Counted from the first letter of the stretch, positions 9,972 through 21,960 are shown. The stretch: 64,000 nt of DNA from Narthecium ossifragum (GCA_963920575.1 OY986973.1:3246606-3310605); one strand, 5' to 3'. Notes: generated from the letters alone by a model not told the origin. Numbers and translations are program-made.

Positions 9972-12900
9972 CTACACAGCTGAAGAATCGGTTTGCTTCA
10001 CAGGTGTGTCTGTGTACTTCCAGGTGAATGTCCCAGCGAATCCATAGGCTCTATCGCCTGCAACCTCTTCAGCTTTTATGATATCAGAAATTTCTTTCAA
10101 GTCACTTTCCGTGAGCTTCACCTTCAAAGAACCAATGTTGCCATCCAGATTCTTGATCTTAGTTGTCCCTACAAAATAAAAAAGAAAGAAGATCTGAATT
10201 ATGAGCCAAGATAAATATTTTTCTCAGCTCTCATGTTGCTCAGTTCATCAATTTCAGAAACCATATGTTCCTCAAGGGCTCATTATGAAGTAGCATTAAT
10301 ATCACTTACCAGGGATTGGAACAACATCATCTCCTTGATGTAATACCCAAGCTAGTGCAAGCTGAGCAGGGGGGCAATTATGCTTCTCAGCCAAGCTTTG
10401 AAATCGCAGATAGATCGCTTTGTTCTTTTCTAAGTTATCACCAGAGAACCTTGGATGTCCAGCCTAGGAAAAATTAGCTAACTAGTCAATGGTTTTCATT
10501 GCAAACCATGTTGCTTTTTTGATGCATTTCCTTAAGGATTAAAAATGAAGCAGAACAGAATAATCTGTACCAAAAGAGTGCTTTCAGGCAAACTTTCTGT
10601 AACAGCTTTCCCAGCAAAAAATCCTCGTCCGAGAGGACTGTATGGTACTATTCCAATGCCAAGTTCTCTGAAAAATTTACAAAAAAGTATCATTTATGCA
10701 AAGACTCGTCCTTGGTTACGGCAGGATGCAGCGTGCAAGTTCTGAACACTTTAAGTGTGTTGAACAATTGTAAGCCAGAAGCTAGAAAATTACTTGTGAA
10801 TCCATCGACAAGCTTTCTTAGAGCAAGATAATTAAGAAAAACTTGGGAATGAGAGTTTTGAAGATTTTTGTCAATTGGCTCAACTTGCCATCACTGTATG
10901 GCCTTCACCAAGAACAACACCAGGTCCTTGTATATCTTGGTGATTATTAAACATAAGCATACAGCTTAACATTGAGAAGCAGCTGTGCTCAGGTATTTTA
11001 TATCAGAGGATGTTGTGCTACAGAGGGTATAGAGTTCAACACCGATGGAACTCAAACTAGGTGCTTAGCTTGCAAGTTTGATGAGACTGAAATCGAGATA
11101 TATACATTTGTGAAGCATGAGGCTATGGACAAAGCTTGCAAAGGAAAGGAAAACTCGATCGAATGCTAAAATTTCTTGCCTTTCCTACTAAAGAGATGGT
11201 ATCTTATGAAGGCTGTATTGTAGCCGGAACATGTTGGTTATAAGATCACTATGGTCATGGCATGCATCAAGAACTCCATAGCCTCTCTGCTCTCATTTTC
11301 CTTTATTTTAAAGCCAAGCATCCAAGAGTATCATGCTGGCAAACTTTATAAACTCTCGAGGAATGTTTTCAACTAGTCCTAAAAGTTTAATCTGATAAAG
11401 AACAAACCAACAATGCATATATCAGGCTGGGACTATTATTTACTACTTACCAACAAGTTCAAAGAACAGATCCACGGAAACAACATACGCATAGCACTCT
11501 CAGAAACAAAGAAAGAAGTCTGAGCAGTTGGAGAGATATATGTCATTACAAGTACAAGAATGCAGTGGGATAATATTTTCTTTCAAGTTGTGCATGACTT
11601 ATCACATTATGTAGTCATCCAAAGATAATGCCTTTCTGATATGAAAAGGAGGCATTGTACCTTAAATCTCCTGTTAATTTAAACTGCTAAAGCCCTTTTA
11701 TGCAGCTAATAATTGAAGCAAAGAACTCTAAAGATGTTTTAGTTGTTAGGCATAATGGGGTCCTAGCAATTCTATATTTTGCAGTGTCAAGAGTAGGGAC
11801 CCTTATCAAACAAAGCAAGAGTCTGAAATTAACATCTGCTCTGTTTGGCTGTCAATCCCATTTAATTCATGGGTCAAGAGTAACTTTTTTGCTCTAAATC
11901 AGGTTTATATAAGATCAAAAAGAGCCTGGAATGTCGAAGTCCATCAAATAAGGTCCATAAATTGGCAAAGGAATACTTAGTCAACAAAGATTTCCACCGA
12001 CCTGCAAAGAGGAACTATCTCTTCCTCAATGTCCCGCGACCAGAGAGACCATTCCATCTGAACACAAGTGATGGGATGAACAGCATGCGCACGCCTAATG
12101 GTATCCGGGCTCGCTTCAGAGAGTCCGATGTACTTCACTTTTCCCTCTTCCACCAATTTCTTGAGCTCCCCCATCTAATCCACACAGCAAAAACAGTTCA
12201 AAGCCACACACTAAGAAGTAATAGCCATAGAAATTTCGGATAAGGTTAATGCTCACAGTATCCTCAATAGGCACAGTCCTATCCACCCTATGCTGATAGT
12301 ACAAGTCAATGTACTCCATTTCAAGCCGCTGGAGGCTCGCCTCGCAGGCTGTCCGGACATACTCCGGCGAGCCTCTTACCGCCATGCCTTCATCAATTAG
12401 ATCAATCCCAAATTTTGTCGCCAACTGAATCTTTTCCCTTGGCAATTGCTTCAATGCCTACAGAGTCACTCATTAATTTTGCCAACCCCTTGTCCCAAAT
12501 TCCCAAACAACCAAATCTTGCATAGCAATTTCTATATAGCTTAACGAAATGGGGAAGAAATATCACTCAACCTTGCCAACCAAGACCTCACAGGTATGTG
12601 GTCCATAAGCATCAGAGGTGTCAAAGAAGGTGATTCCCCTGTTGTATGCGTGATGGATGATGGCTATTCCATCTTCTTCCGAGAGCGGAGAGTTGTACAT
12701 CCCAACAAGAGTCATGCAACCTAAACCCAACTTGGATACCTATTCAAAAACCCAACTTTTTCTCATCATCACCTCACCATATGAGAAAACACACAAATCG
12801 TCACCATAGAAGCAAAACAAAAGGATGGATTGAAGCATAAAACCAAACATTAAACTTGCCTAACATCATCAACACATAGGAGAAGAAGAATAGTACTAAG

Positions 12901-12974
12901 AAGAGGTGAGATACCTCAAGCCCTTGTGTTCCAAGCTTCACCCTGGGGATGTGGATTTCGCTCTGCTCCTCCAT
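9972..12974 (-). CDS. Aldo-keto reductase (AKR13 / perakine reductase-PCNT115 type), paralogue A
   Basis: Seven exons can be joined with GT-AG introns: 12915-12974, 12572-12739, 12257-12457, 12002-12174, 10571-10667, 10310-10463, 9972-10168. They give 349 aa, the normal length for this NADPH-dependent family. Seen in the protein: [20 protein letters not shown], the Asp/Tyr of [10 protein letters not shown], the Lys of LATKFGI, the His of YYQHRVD (the AKR tetrad), [45 protein letters not shown] and [12 protein letters not shown]. The start at 12974 (MEEQSE) is conserved in all three copies. An in-frame upstream ATG at 13007 lies before the TSS predicted from the TATA box at 13018-13025. The substrate is unknown; relatives reduce aldehydes, ketones or alkaloids. 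No break was found. Confidence 0.9.
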
Positions 12975-13017
12975 TGCTCTGCAAGCTTGAGATGAATCCA
13001 GAGCCATTTCCGAGGAG

Positions 13018-13025
13018 CTATATAA
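13018..13025 (-). promoter_or_regulatory. TATA box of aldo-keto reductase A
   Basis: TTATATAG on the minus strand lies 44 bp upstream of the chosen start codon. It predicts a TSS near 12988 and a very short leader, and supports the downstream start at 12974. Confidence 0.5.
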
Positions 13026-14708
13026 GCTATTCAGAGGTGGCCGTTACATAATTATAGGATACTAGGAATCAAAGCGTTCGAGTCTGAGCACCACCGAGTG
13101 AGGTTACCTGGCTCAGGGAAGATAGTGGAGGCCCATGCAATGATTCATTCATTCATTTATTTATTATATATGGAAAGAGTAATTGATTGCTATCTTTTCT
13201 TGAGAGGATGGATGTGGGTGGCTTTGCTTATTGCAGACGTTGAAAAAGCAAATATTGACCGTTGGATCTAGTATGGACAGCCAAGATCAACTAATACTCC
13301 CCCCACTATTTTTCTTTCTTCTACCATCTGAATTAAGCCCCATTTTATCTTAATGTGAGATCAGACGGGTAGGATTTGTTATTGTAGGGTCTTCAATAGG
13401 TTTGCTATTGCAGGCTCCCTACCCGGATGTGATGAGATCACTGCTTCCGTAACTCTTATAAAAGATAAAAGTAGCGTGAGATAAAGCTCACCTCCGACCC
13501 TTGTTTGGGAGCTCATTTTATTTCCAATTTTTCATCGAACATTAAAATAATTATTACAGAGTTATTATTATTTCATCTGTCATATACGTCTCTATTTTTT
13601 CTTATTCTCATTTCTTATTCTCATTTTTTTTCTAACATCATATTTCCCTTAACCCCTTAATCCTAACCCCGAATCAAATAAGGGCTTATCAAAGATTATG
13701 AATCTTTTCATAACTCTCACCCCCACGTGGCAGGGCACCATGGAGTGGCCATGACGCCCATGATGATGATCCGAGGTCACCCAAAACCTTGCCCCGGCCC
13801 AACAACACCCCCAAAACAACCCCCTCTCCAAAATCCCAATTGTTTTGGGTCGATATGACTTAAAAATTATTTTCTAAAGGATGTCCCCTATTTTCCATAT
13901 TTAGCATAGCAAACAAAAATTAACGTCGTTTGTTTGGAACTTGTTGTCAGGTTTTTATGTTCTATTAATCTTATTAACGTTTTTCTTTGGAACTTGAAGA
14001 AAAGAATGTGTTCGGTTCGAAAAGTTGTTAGAAGGTAAACGCATGCATATGTTGGTATTTTCAAAACATACGTCTCATGTCTTATAGAATATAATATACT
14101 AGTAGGGGCCCCAGCACTTGGCAGGGTAATCACCCAACAACTTTTTCATTAACAATTATATAAGGATGATTAGGAAATATCTATATGTAAATCTAGAAAT
14201 ATATATAAAACTAACTTAGGGAAAATGAACATGTAAACAAACTAATAAGAGAAACGGTTGTAACCGTTTTTGCTCCTTATAAAATTGATTTATGAAGGCA
14301 AAAATAATTAATTAATTAAACGAAATAAGAAACAGTTGTTTCCACTTTCCACCGTGATTTTAATTTCAGTCTTTCTTTAATATTTAAAAATAATAAATTA
14401 TCAGATGGAATTGAAAGTACCTAAGGTTAACACTGCAAAACTTAAGAAGCAAAAGTTTGTTGTACAACTCAAATTTTGAATTAGAGTGGTAAAATCATCA
14501 AAGTTTCATTGAATTTTGTCATAAAATTTGTAGTCCTGCTACACTGATCGATTGGTGATGTCACACCTTTTGGATCTCAGTAGTAGTCTACCTCACCTGA
14601 CCCAACCAAGATCTAATGGGATTCCGCCGTACAACTAACACAACCCTCCATCACACAATGGACACAGAGTTGCAAATGCGTGTCCATCAAATATTTGTGT
14701 ATACATTA
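13026..14708. other. Intergenic region, no gene seen
   Basis: An AT-rich spacer upstream of reductase A. It includes a C-rich patch (13640-13830) with short spurious ORFs on the minus strand. No conserved protein, RNA gene or bounded repeat was recognised. Confidence 0.45.
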
Positions 14709-14718
14709 AATATTTAAA

Positions 14719-14878
14719 GGCTAAAGTATGCGTTTTATACTTGGATTTTCAGGCAAATTTTTATGTGATACATGTGTTTTCAAAAATAAACATTGAATAC
14801 CTATGTTTCTCGAACCATTTTTAATTGATGCCTCCGTCCACCTGCTGTCTACCGGTCTAATGGCGGCCCGAGCGAACC
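14719..14878 (+). repeat. Left TIR of the 3.9-kb MULE
   Basis: Pairs as an inverted repeat with 18457-18620. Both arms contain the complement-related blocks CAGGCAAATTTTTATGTGAT and TGCCTCCGTCCACCTGC. Confidence 0.85.
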
Positions 14879-14935
14879 TTCTTCCTCTACATGATGCCCT
14901 TCGTAACGGCGAAGCTTGTCGCCGGCGGAAGCGCC

Positions 14936-17353
14936 TGTGAGGGCCCGTCCCTCAGACCTGACTCGACCACGCGGGTCGAGAGCCGGTTTTCTGTTGGTTT
15001 GGTTCCGCGTCGGGCACGATCGAGCGATCGTGTGGCGGTTTTGGACCCGGGGGCATTTTGGTAAATATGCCCTCTGGTGGTCGGTTTCACACCCGCGTTC
15101 CACACACTGACTTTGATTGATGTATGTGTTTGATTAGAATCTCTAGGGTGCGTCCGATCGGAAGATCGGAGCTCGATCGGGAAAGATCGAGTTGGACGGC
15201 CGAGATAGATCTGGAATTTCTATATAAGGCATGTCCCTTTCTCTTTCTTTCCTTCTCTTCTCCTGTCGTTCTCCCTTCCCTTCTCTCTCCTTCGGCTGAT
15301 CTAGTGTTTGGAGACTTGGTCTTCGGAGCTCGGATCTTGGCGGCTCGGCTGGTGGCACGCGTGGAGGAGCTACCCTACTTGCTCAAGTAGGTGTTTCTAC
15401 CTCGATCCTTGGATCGGGTTCTCCTAGGATAGGTTTTATGTGCTTTCGCTGTAGGAATATATGTTAGAATGCCATGTAACTCTTCGTGCATGTAGTATGA
15501 AGGATTTAAAGTATTCCTACCTTGCCTTTTTCGTATTCTAACGGTTGGTTTTCGTATTATCGCCGTTTTGTCGGTTTTTGTCCATTTGGACCTAAATAGG
15601 AGATTTAACCGTCAAAAGCTGGATTTCTTCACTCCATTAGCTTCCCCTTTGCTAAATATACTTGCTTGCAAGATTTCATCTTATTCCAACGTGATTTGAT
15701 ACTTGAAATCCAAAGAAATGGATTTCCGGCACTGTTCTGATGAACTGTGCCAGGGCTCGACGGTCGATCGGTGCATCGACCGTCAAGTGTTGTTTTACCC
15801 CTTTCTGGGCCTGACGGTCGACCGTCGGATCGACCGTCGGGCTCTGTCGGGATTTTGGACTCCCACGGTCGATGGATCGATCGACCGTGGGATCTTCTCC
15901 TTTTCGCCTTTTTCCTGACAGTCGACCGTTGGATCGACCGTCAGGCGCTGTTTGGTTTTGGGCTTCTCAGGGTCGATGGGTGGATCGACCGTCGCCCTTG
16001 GCTTTCTTCGCATGGGCGTGGCATCGTCCGTGACCTCACGGTCGATCCCCGAATCGACCGTGGCATCGTCCGTGACCTCACGGTCGATCCCCGGATCGAC
16101 CGTGACATTGTCCGTGACCCTTTGAACTTGGTTTTCAGGTATTTCTTGGATGGTTTTGATGGGGGATTAGTATCTAAACATGTTGGGAAGCATGTAGGGG
16201 GATTTGATGAGGTTTTCAAAGGATTTCCATTTGGTTTGAGATTGATTCAAACGTTCTTTCCTTTTTAGAAAACCTATGGTTCTACTTGCAATTAATACAT
16301 GTTTGATTGTAGTTAAGTGCAGTTATTTGCTTAGCCATTAGCTAGCTATGAGTGCTAGCTAATGAGAAATTGTGGAACCTTAGCCTCTTGCCGGCGAGTG
16401 CCGAGGGCTATTGTATATCTGTTGAACTTATAACTGCTGATGTAACATATAGAGACATCTAGGATAGATGTTTGTCTAGGATCATGCATTGTATGCATTA
16501 GAGGCATGTGAGGTTAGGCGGGCGATGGTTTAGGTCGCCGATCCGAGGCTTTCGGGTAGCTCGGATCTAGCCTTAGGACCGTGGATGGGTAGACAGGAGT
16601 AGGGTATGATTGTTGATCAAGTCTCATGTCTTTTGAGGATTCACGCTAGTTGACTCTGATCAGTATTTTGAGGTTTAGAGGTCGTGTCGTCTTCCAAGGC
16701 CAAGTGCTAAGGATGCAACCGATGTGTTCCCGACGTGGTCCCCAGGCAGTGGTATCCCTGCTGGGTAAGGGTGATCCTGCATGGTACTGTTCCCCTGTCA
16801 GTGCTTAGGGTGATCTTGGTAGAGTGACCAAGAAAGAGGTTCATGACGGGAGCCCTTGGGACATCGGTGGGTTATGGGACCCGTGGCATCCGTTAGACTT
16901 AGGCTGGGAGACAACACTGTTGTTGTTTTCCTCCTTTCAGTGTGCCGTAGAGTAGAACCCTACTGAGCTTATCGCTCACTCCTACCCGGGCTGCGTTTGC
17001 AGGTGCAGGCGGCAGTTCTTCTTCGGTGGAGCCGGCTGGGTCGGCTTTTGGCGGCGCGAGTACATCCAAAGGCGCTTGAGGTTGCTGGAGGATGATTCAT
17101 CGTACCTTTTGATATATGTTTATATGTTGTAACCTTTTTTTGGAGAACTTTTGGGGATTTTGTATAAATATGTATATTGGAACTCAGACAGTGTACGACT
17201 TGATGTTATATTATGATTAAATCTGTTTAGCCTCTGGAATACAATTGTTTAAATTATTTATCTTTTCCGCTTTGTATCGCGCCGGTTGATGATGAATAGT
17301 GTTAGGACCCTCACGCCTTGTCCTGGATGGGTTTTCTGGGTCGGGGTGTGACA
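14936..17353 (+). mobile_element. Probable Ty3/gypsy solo LTR nested in the MULE
   Basis: The segment begins TGTGAGGGCCCG and ends GGGTCGGGGTGTGACA, the kind of terminus seen in many plant gypsy LTRs. It contains a TATA box (CTATATAAGG, near 15220) followed by a pyrimidine-rich leader. Flanking pentamers GCGCC (14931-14935) and ACGCC (17354-17358) match at four of five bases, so the target duplication is only approximate. No primer-binding site or gag/pol follows the 3' end, which suits a solo LTR left by LTR-LTR recombination. The 5' boundary is the least certain point. The LTR includes an array of near-palindromes at 15760-16105. Confidence 0.5.
15760..16105. repeat. Array of seven near-palindromic CGGTCGA...TCGACCG units
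   Basis: Seven copies of a roughly 23-bp inverted motif (CGGTCGAT, 6-9 bases, ATCGACCGT) start near 15761, 15814, 15863, 15919, 15970, 16039 and 16081, separated by 25-45 bp of T/G-rich spacer. The last two units and their spacer (GGCATCGTCCGTGACCTCA) are nearly identical. The half-sites and spacing are better preserved than the intervals, although the array lies inside a decayed LTR. Confidence 0.75.
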
Positions 17354-18436
17354 ACGCCTACGGCAGCTGATGGGAGAACTTGGGGGTTGACGGCGTGCCG
17401 GCGTGGCCGCGTGGGGCGAGGTCGACAGCGTGGGACGGGGCCGACGGACGTTGACTGGAAGGGCAGCGTCGCCGCGTCGGCAAAGGGGGTTGTTGCCGGT
17501 GAGCGGTGACTAGAAGGGAAGCTTGGAAGGCGTCGTGGGTGGGACGTGGGTCGTGGCCGACGGCGACGGACGACGAACGACGGAGCCGGACCAGCCGGGA
17601 GAGGGTGCGTGTGGCCTATGTGGGTGTGGGTGTGGGCGTGGCCGACGGAGCCGGTAGAGGGGGGCCTGGCCAATGGCCAATGGGTGATGGCGATTGGTGA
17701 TTGGCGGGAGTTGAGAGAACAGAGGAGAGGGAGATGAGAGAACGCTGCCGCGCCCAAGGACGGCGCCTGCCGCCCCCAAGGACGGCGTCGGCGTTGGTGG
17801 CAGCGCCTAGGACGGCAGCGACTCGTGCCAAGTAGCTAGGTTGATCGGCATCCTCGGTAGCGCCCACGATGAGATCTACGGCGACGGCGATCTCGGTCGG
17901 CGGCGGCCCCACCATATCTCCTAGAGCTCGCGCCAGTAGCGGCGACGAGTCGGAGAAACGATCAAAGATCGCACCGAAAATGGCTGGTTCGTAGCGGATC
18001 TCCCCGGCAATGGCAAGCTCCGGCGATGGCGTAGAGCCTTGTCGCGCCAAGGTTGGCTCGATCTCACGACGGAGGCAGCGGTGTGTGCGACTACGGCGCG
18101 CTTGCACTAAATCCAGCCATGGTGGAGGTGGAGTGAGCCAAGGGTGGCGGCCGTGCCCTAGGACGGCGCCGGCGCTGGTGGCCACACATAAGAGAACAGA
18201 GGAGACAGAAGGAGATGTCAGATGAGAGGAGAGAGAGGGAGATGAGATGGATGGGATGCCATCCCATCTGTCTCTCTCTCAGTTTAATTGCAGAGGGAGT
18301 TTAAGCGGGAGATGGTGGCCAAAATCGCCGGCTCCGTCCACCAGTACGCGTCCTTACCGAGGTTAAACCTCCCCGCGCGAAGAGCCCACCGACAATGGCA
18401 AGCTCCGGCGATCGCGTAGAGGAAGAAGGAGGTTGT

Positions 18437-18462
18437 CCGGTCACGTGTAGGCACGTGACCGG
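18437..18462. repeat. Perfect hairpin with two G-box cores near the MULE right TIR
   Basis: CCGGTCACGTG, loop TAGG, CACGTGACCGG: an 11-bp perfect stem with a 4-base loop. It is present at the right end of the element and absent from the corresponding place at the left end. Each arm carries CACGTG. Confidence 0.7.
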
Positions 18463-18620
18463 TTCGCTCGGGCCGTCGTTAGACCGGTAGACGGCAGGTG
18501 GACGGAGGCATTAATTAAAAATGGTTCAAGAAACATAGGTATTCAATGTTTACTTTTGAAAACACATGTATCACATAAAAATTTGCCTGAAAACCCAGGT
18601 ACCAAACGCATACTTTAGCT
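18457..18620 (-). repeat. Right TIR of the 3.9-kb MULE
   Basis: Inverted complement of 14719-14878. It ends CGCATACTTTAGCT immediately before the direct duplication AATATTTAAA. Confidence 0.85.
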
Positions 18621-18630
18621 AATATTTAAA

Positions 18631-19850
18631 TCTATCTAATCCTATATATCTATTATATAATATTAATTTTTATGACTTACAATCTGAATTATTTATTTTC
18701 TCACATGTGATAATTAAACCATAAAGAGATGATAAAAAGGAGGGAGAATATGTAACAACTGAGTCATAGAAAAGATAGTGGAGATGAATGATTAAGGATA
18801 ATGAGAGTGGGTGATTATCACACAGGACCCACCTAATTACATACATTCGATAGTACATCAATCACATGTTACTCTTTTGGTTTTGCTCAAACCACATCAA
18901 TTCATGATCTCATTCTCTTGTGGGGTTGGGGCCTTGTCGGATTGAGTACATCCCATGTGCGTCCGAATCCGGCCCGGTATGTAAAAAGCCTGTGACCAAG
19001 GACCACAGAGATATCGCTGCTGCCATTTCTTTCCCCCCAACATTTACAGGCACAGCAAACAACCATTTTATGTCTCATCTTTTCAGATTTTAAAAGGACT
19101 TTATCAAGAGAGAGCTGTTACATAAAAAAGTAGTGATAACAGAACACGTGACTTTCATGTCATCCCTCAGGCCTAATAAGTATTAGGCTTTCTGTTTTGG
19201 TTGAGCGAATCGGAGGGTGCTGAATCGCCTGACGCAGCATCCGGGTCATGTCCTTTGTTTGATTAGGATGCATTCCTTTGTTTGGTTAGGATGTATCAAG
19301 ACCATGCATACGAATCGGTGAGATGTCGCGATGCAATCCTTCTAACTCACCTCTCATTATATCATTACTTGTTTTATTAGCTCTTCATTTCATTTAACAA
19401 GTATTTAAGTTATAAACTGCTCCTATCTAGATTTTCATTTATCGATAATTCAAAAAATGTCTAATTCACCTTAATATTGTACTTTCTGTGGTCATATGGT
19501 TTTATGTATAGAAAAATCACTCAACAATAGTCAAAGTTGTTGCAAACAATTAAATAATTCACTTGATCTTACAGCCGCAAACCAAATATAAGATTGGTTG
19601 ATCATCAGAATCAGCTTCATGAATACCGCCCAACCAAACACCCGATCAGCTGATGCAGCATCAAATAATGCAAACAACCAAACATAGGATCGATTCTTTG
19701 TTACAACATTACCTATTACAGTGCAATAGGTGGTGCACCACAACAACTGATTCGGTAACCAAACACACCCACTTTTAAATCGAAAAGTTAGAGTTAACAT
19801 GATATTCTCGAGTTTAAGCCTCATCTCGTATAGAAAATTTCCTCATGCTC
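18631..19850. other. Intergenic region with possible MITE remnants
   Basis: No gene is seen. Two stretches (about 19190-19320 and 19560-19775) contain motifs of the TTTGGTTG...GAATCGG type, the latter ending CAACTGATTCGGTAACCAAACACACCC. These resemble ends of small inverted-repeat elements, but matching boundaries and target duplications could not be fixed. Confidence 0.3.
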
Positions 19851-19857
19851 TATGCTT

Positions 19858-20640
19858 TATATATATATATATATATATGGGAAGGATCAGTAGCAAACTG
19901 GTTCTCTGTCTCTTTATATAGAACCAGCATGTGGACCGTCCGATCCCATCGGACGGTCCACATCTACTCAGGCTGCTTAACCCCATAAACCCCCCATCCA
20001 CTGGATCGCGACCACTCGTGACCAGTGGCCCTCTCTCCCGTGCCCTACCGCCGACGCCTCGCCTGTCCCGGCCTCCCTCACCACGGCCTCCCACGCCTCG
20101 CCCGCGCCGGCCTCCCTCGCCACCGCCTCCCAGGCCTCGCCGCCCCAGCCTCCCTCGCCCCGTCCACCCTCCACCATCTCCCATGCCCTAAGCGCCGCCG
20201 CCGTCCACCCTCCATCTCTCATGCCCTAAGCGTCGCCACCATCCTCCCTTATTCGCCATCGCGCCGCCCCGTCGCGCCGCTTCTCCGCCGACCAACGTCG
20301 CCCCCTGCAACCAAGCCTCCTCCTCCTCTCCTATCCTGTAGACCAGCCCTGGCACCACGCCCCGTGCTCCCTTCTTCGCCATCGCGCCGCCACGCCCCGT
20401 CCTCCCTTCTTCGCTAGTAATCACGATCCCTAAAATCAACGGGTGAAACGAGACCGGTGACAATCGACGGCGAGCTTCGATAGTGACAGGGCGACGACAA
20501 GCTTTGATCGGCGGTGGAGGTGGATCGTCCGAGAACGTATTCCATAGTATTCTTCTCCCCTCTCTCTTTCCTTTTGGCGAAGGGCCGTCGGCGGTCACCT
20601 GACGCCACCCCGTCCAGTTGCTGCATCGGCCGCGGCTAGT
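19858..20640. repeat. (TA)n, perfect 16-bp palindrome and C-rich low-complexity tract
   Basis: A (TA)n run (19858-19877) is followed by a perfect hairpin (stem ATGTGGACCGTCCGAT 19929-19944, loop CCC, complementary arm 19948-19963). Then comes about 650 bp of CCG/CCT-rich sequence with internal duplications (CCGTCCACCCTCC and CATGCCCTAAGCG twice near 20160-20235). Proline- and arginine-rich ORFs in several frames are composition artefacts. The hairpin plus GC-rich body could be part of a non-autonomous transposon whose ends were not found. Confidence 0.5.
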
Positions 20641-20891
20641 GGTCTTAGTCTCTTAGATGCGAAGAATTTTTTTTTTAAGTCTTGTGTGCATACTTATATG
20701 CGTTTCCTTGTTTCACCTGTTCTTCTTGTTCCCTTTTTCAGGTTCTTATCGACTAGATAAAATAGAGGTTGTAAAGAGTTCCCTTTCCAGATGCTTCTTG
20801 GGCTGGCTGGTGATGGTGATGCCAGAATCTGTGCCTTCGGGTTTGGCTCGGATGATCTCATTGACTGGATGTTGGGAGAAAGAGTCACAAC

Positions 20892-21071
20892 CATGCCATT
20901 GATGTGGAGGAAGCAGAGCTTAGAGCAGTACATCGTGCGTTGGAGCTCGCCAAAATGGGAGGGAAATCAAGACTTATTATAGAGTCAGACTTCAAAGATG
21001 TGGTAGTTCAACTTAATGGAAGACTTGGATGGTCAGCTGCAACAGTTTTGCTGGGATGCTATGCAGCTTGA
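20892..21071 (+). pseudogene. RNase H-like (RVT_3-type) domain fragment
   Basis: The frame from 20892 reads HAIDVEEAELRAVHRALELA, then KMGGKSRLIIESDFKDVVVQ and LNGR before TGA at 21069-21071. The E..A...AL..A...G....IIESD...V signature is that of plant RNase H-like domains found at the end of non-LTR elements. A further piece in another frame (SFDSVCWLPREF, about 21174-21210) fits the following F..V.W.PRE motif. With frames broken and no upstream reverse transcriptase, this is a decayed fragment. Confidence 0.5.
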
Positions 21072-21271
21072 GAGAGTGCACGTCTTTCATATTGAGGTGA
21101 TAATGTGGAGGTTCTTCGACTTGCTCCAACTGTTAAGAAAGTTTTGTAAAAATATATGGACTCAAATTTTATCTTTTGACTCAGTTTGTTGGCTACCCCG
21201 AGAATTTGTAATGAGATGTAGTTCCATTGTGATTAATGTTCTCTGCTGCAGAGATGCAGGAGGCAAGAGCC

Positions 21272-21760
21272 GTAGTCACTATTGTGGTTGAGACTTGGCG
21301 ATAGAATGATGCCTTGGAGCTAGCTAAGTTTTCAAAGGATCAAAGATCACAACATTGATTTGTTTGCAACTATCAAACACAAATTGTGATGTACTTTTAT
21401 TGAGTCCTTATGTAGTTCCATTGTAATCAATGCAAACAAAAATGTGATTTTCATCGCAAATTGCTAATGTAATTTCAATGTAATCTGTTTACAATGAAGG
21501 GGGCATCAAACCTGACCTCCAAACCCAGATACAAAATACAGGATTGAAATTTTTTGAGTACGGTACAAGAAAAATAAAATGAATCTTGTATGAGCTTGAG
21601 CTTGAGCTTGAGCTTATCATAGCTTGAGTTGTGATAAGAGTAAGAGCTTGATCTTGATCTGATCTGATTAGATCTTGAGCTGTGATAAGTCAACACAAAC
21701 AAAAAGGTTTGTTAGTACATAACAAGCAAAGGAAAATTCAACAATACTTCAGTCTAGAAA
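21272..21760. other. Spacer with GAGCTT simple repeat, up to the gap
   Basis: No gene is seen. A short tandem repeat of GAGCTT (21594-21618) and a GATCT/GAGCTT-rich stretch to about 21685 lie before the assembly gap. Confidence 0.5.
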
Positions 21761-21960
21761 NNNNNNNNNNNNNNNNNNNNNNNNNNNNNNNNNNNNNNNN
21801 NNNNNNNNNNNNNNNNNNNNNNNNNNNNNNNNNNNNNNNNNNNNNNNNNNNNNNNNNNNNNNNNNNNNNNNNNNNNNNNNNNNNNNNNNNNNNNNNNNNN
21901 NNNNNNNNNNNNNNNNNNNNNNNNNNNNNNNNNNNNNNNNNNNNNNNNNNNNNNNNNNNN
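21761..21960. other. Assembly gap (200 N)
   Basis: Exactly 200 unknown bases, a common placeholder length, so the true size is uncertain. ORFs running through it are meaningless. The gap lies about 140 bp before the inferred start of the split copia LTR. Confidence 0.99.

Larger units (their letters stand above)
14719..18620. mobile_element. Mutator-like element with about 160-bp TIRs, apparently non-autonomous
   Basis: The left end (14719-14878, starting GGCTAAAGTATGCG) is the inverted complement of the right end (18457-18620, ending CGCATACTTTAGCT) with scattered mismatches. Both ends reach inward to GCCCGAGCGAAC and then CTTCTTCCTCTAC. The duplication AATATTTAAA flanks the ends (14709-14718 and 18621-18630). 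The 9-10 bp duplication with long TIRs is typical of MULEs. No transposase is seen; the GC-rich interior (17360-18340) has long ORFs in several frames but no recognised domain, and contains repeats such as GGCAAGCTCCGGCGAT near 18008 and 18397. A probable solo LTR (14936-17353) is nested inside. Confidence 0.82.

Noticed and set aside
12975..13007. Upstream in-frame ATG (MALDSSQACRA) for reductase A
   Set aside because: It lies before the TSS predicted by the TATA box and is not conserved in reductases B and C.
15745..16110. CRISPR-like array
   Set aside because: Repeated palindromes with spacers, but the spacers are related to each other, the setting is a plant LTR and no cas genes exist.
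17616..18185. 189-aa minus-strand ORF in the 3.9-kb MULE
   Set aside because: Very GC-rich with several overlapping frames and no recognised domain. Not listed as a gene, only noted as possible captured DNA.
19931..20598. Long proline/arginine ORFs on both strands
   Set aside because: C-rich low-complexity sequence gives open frames in all directions.
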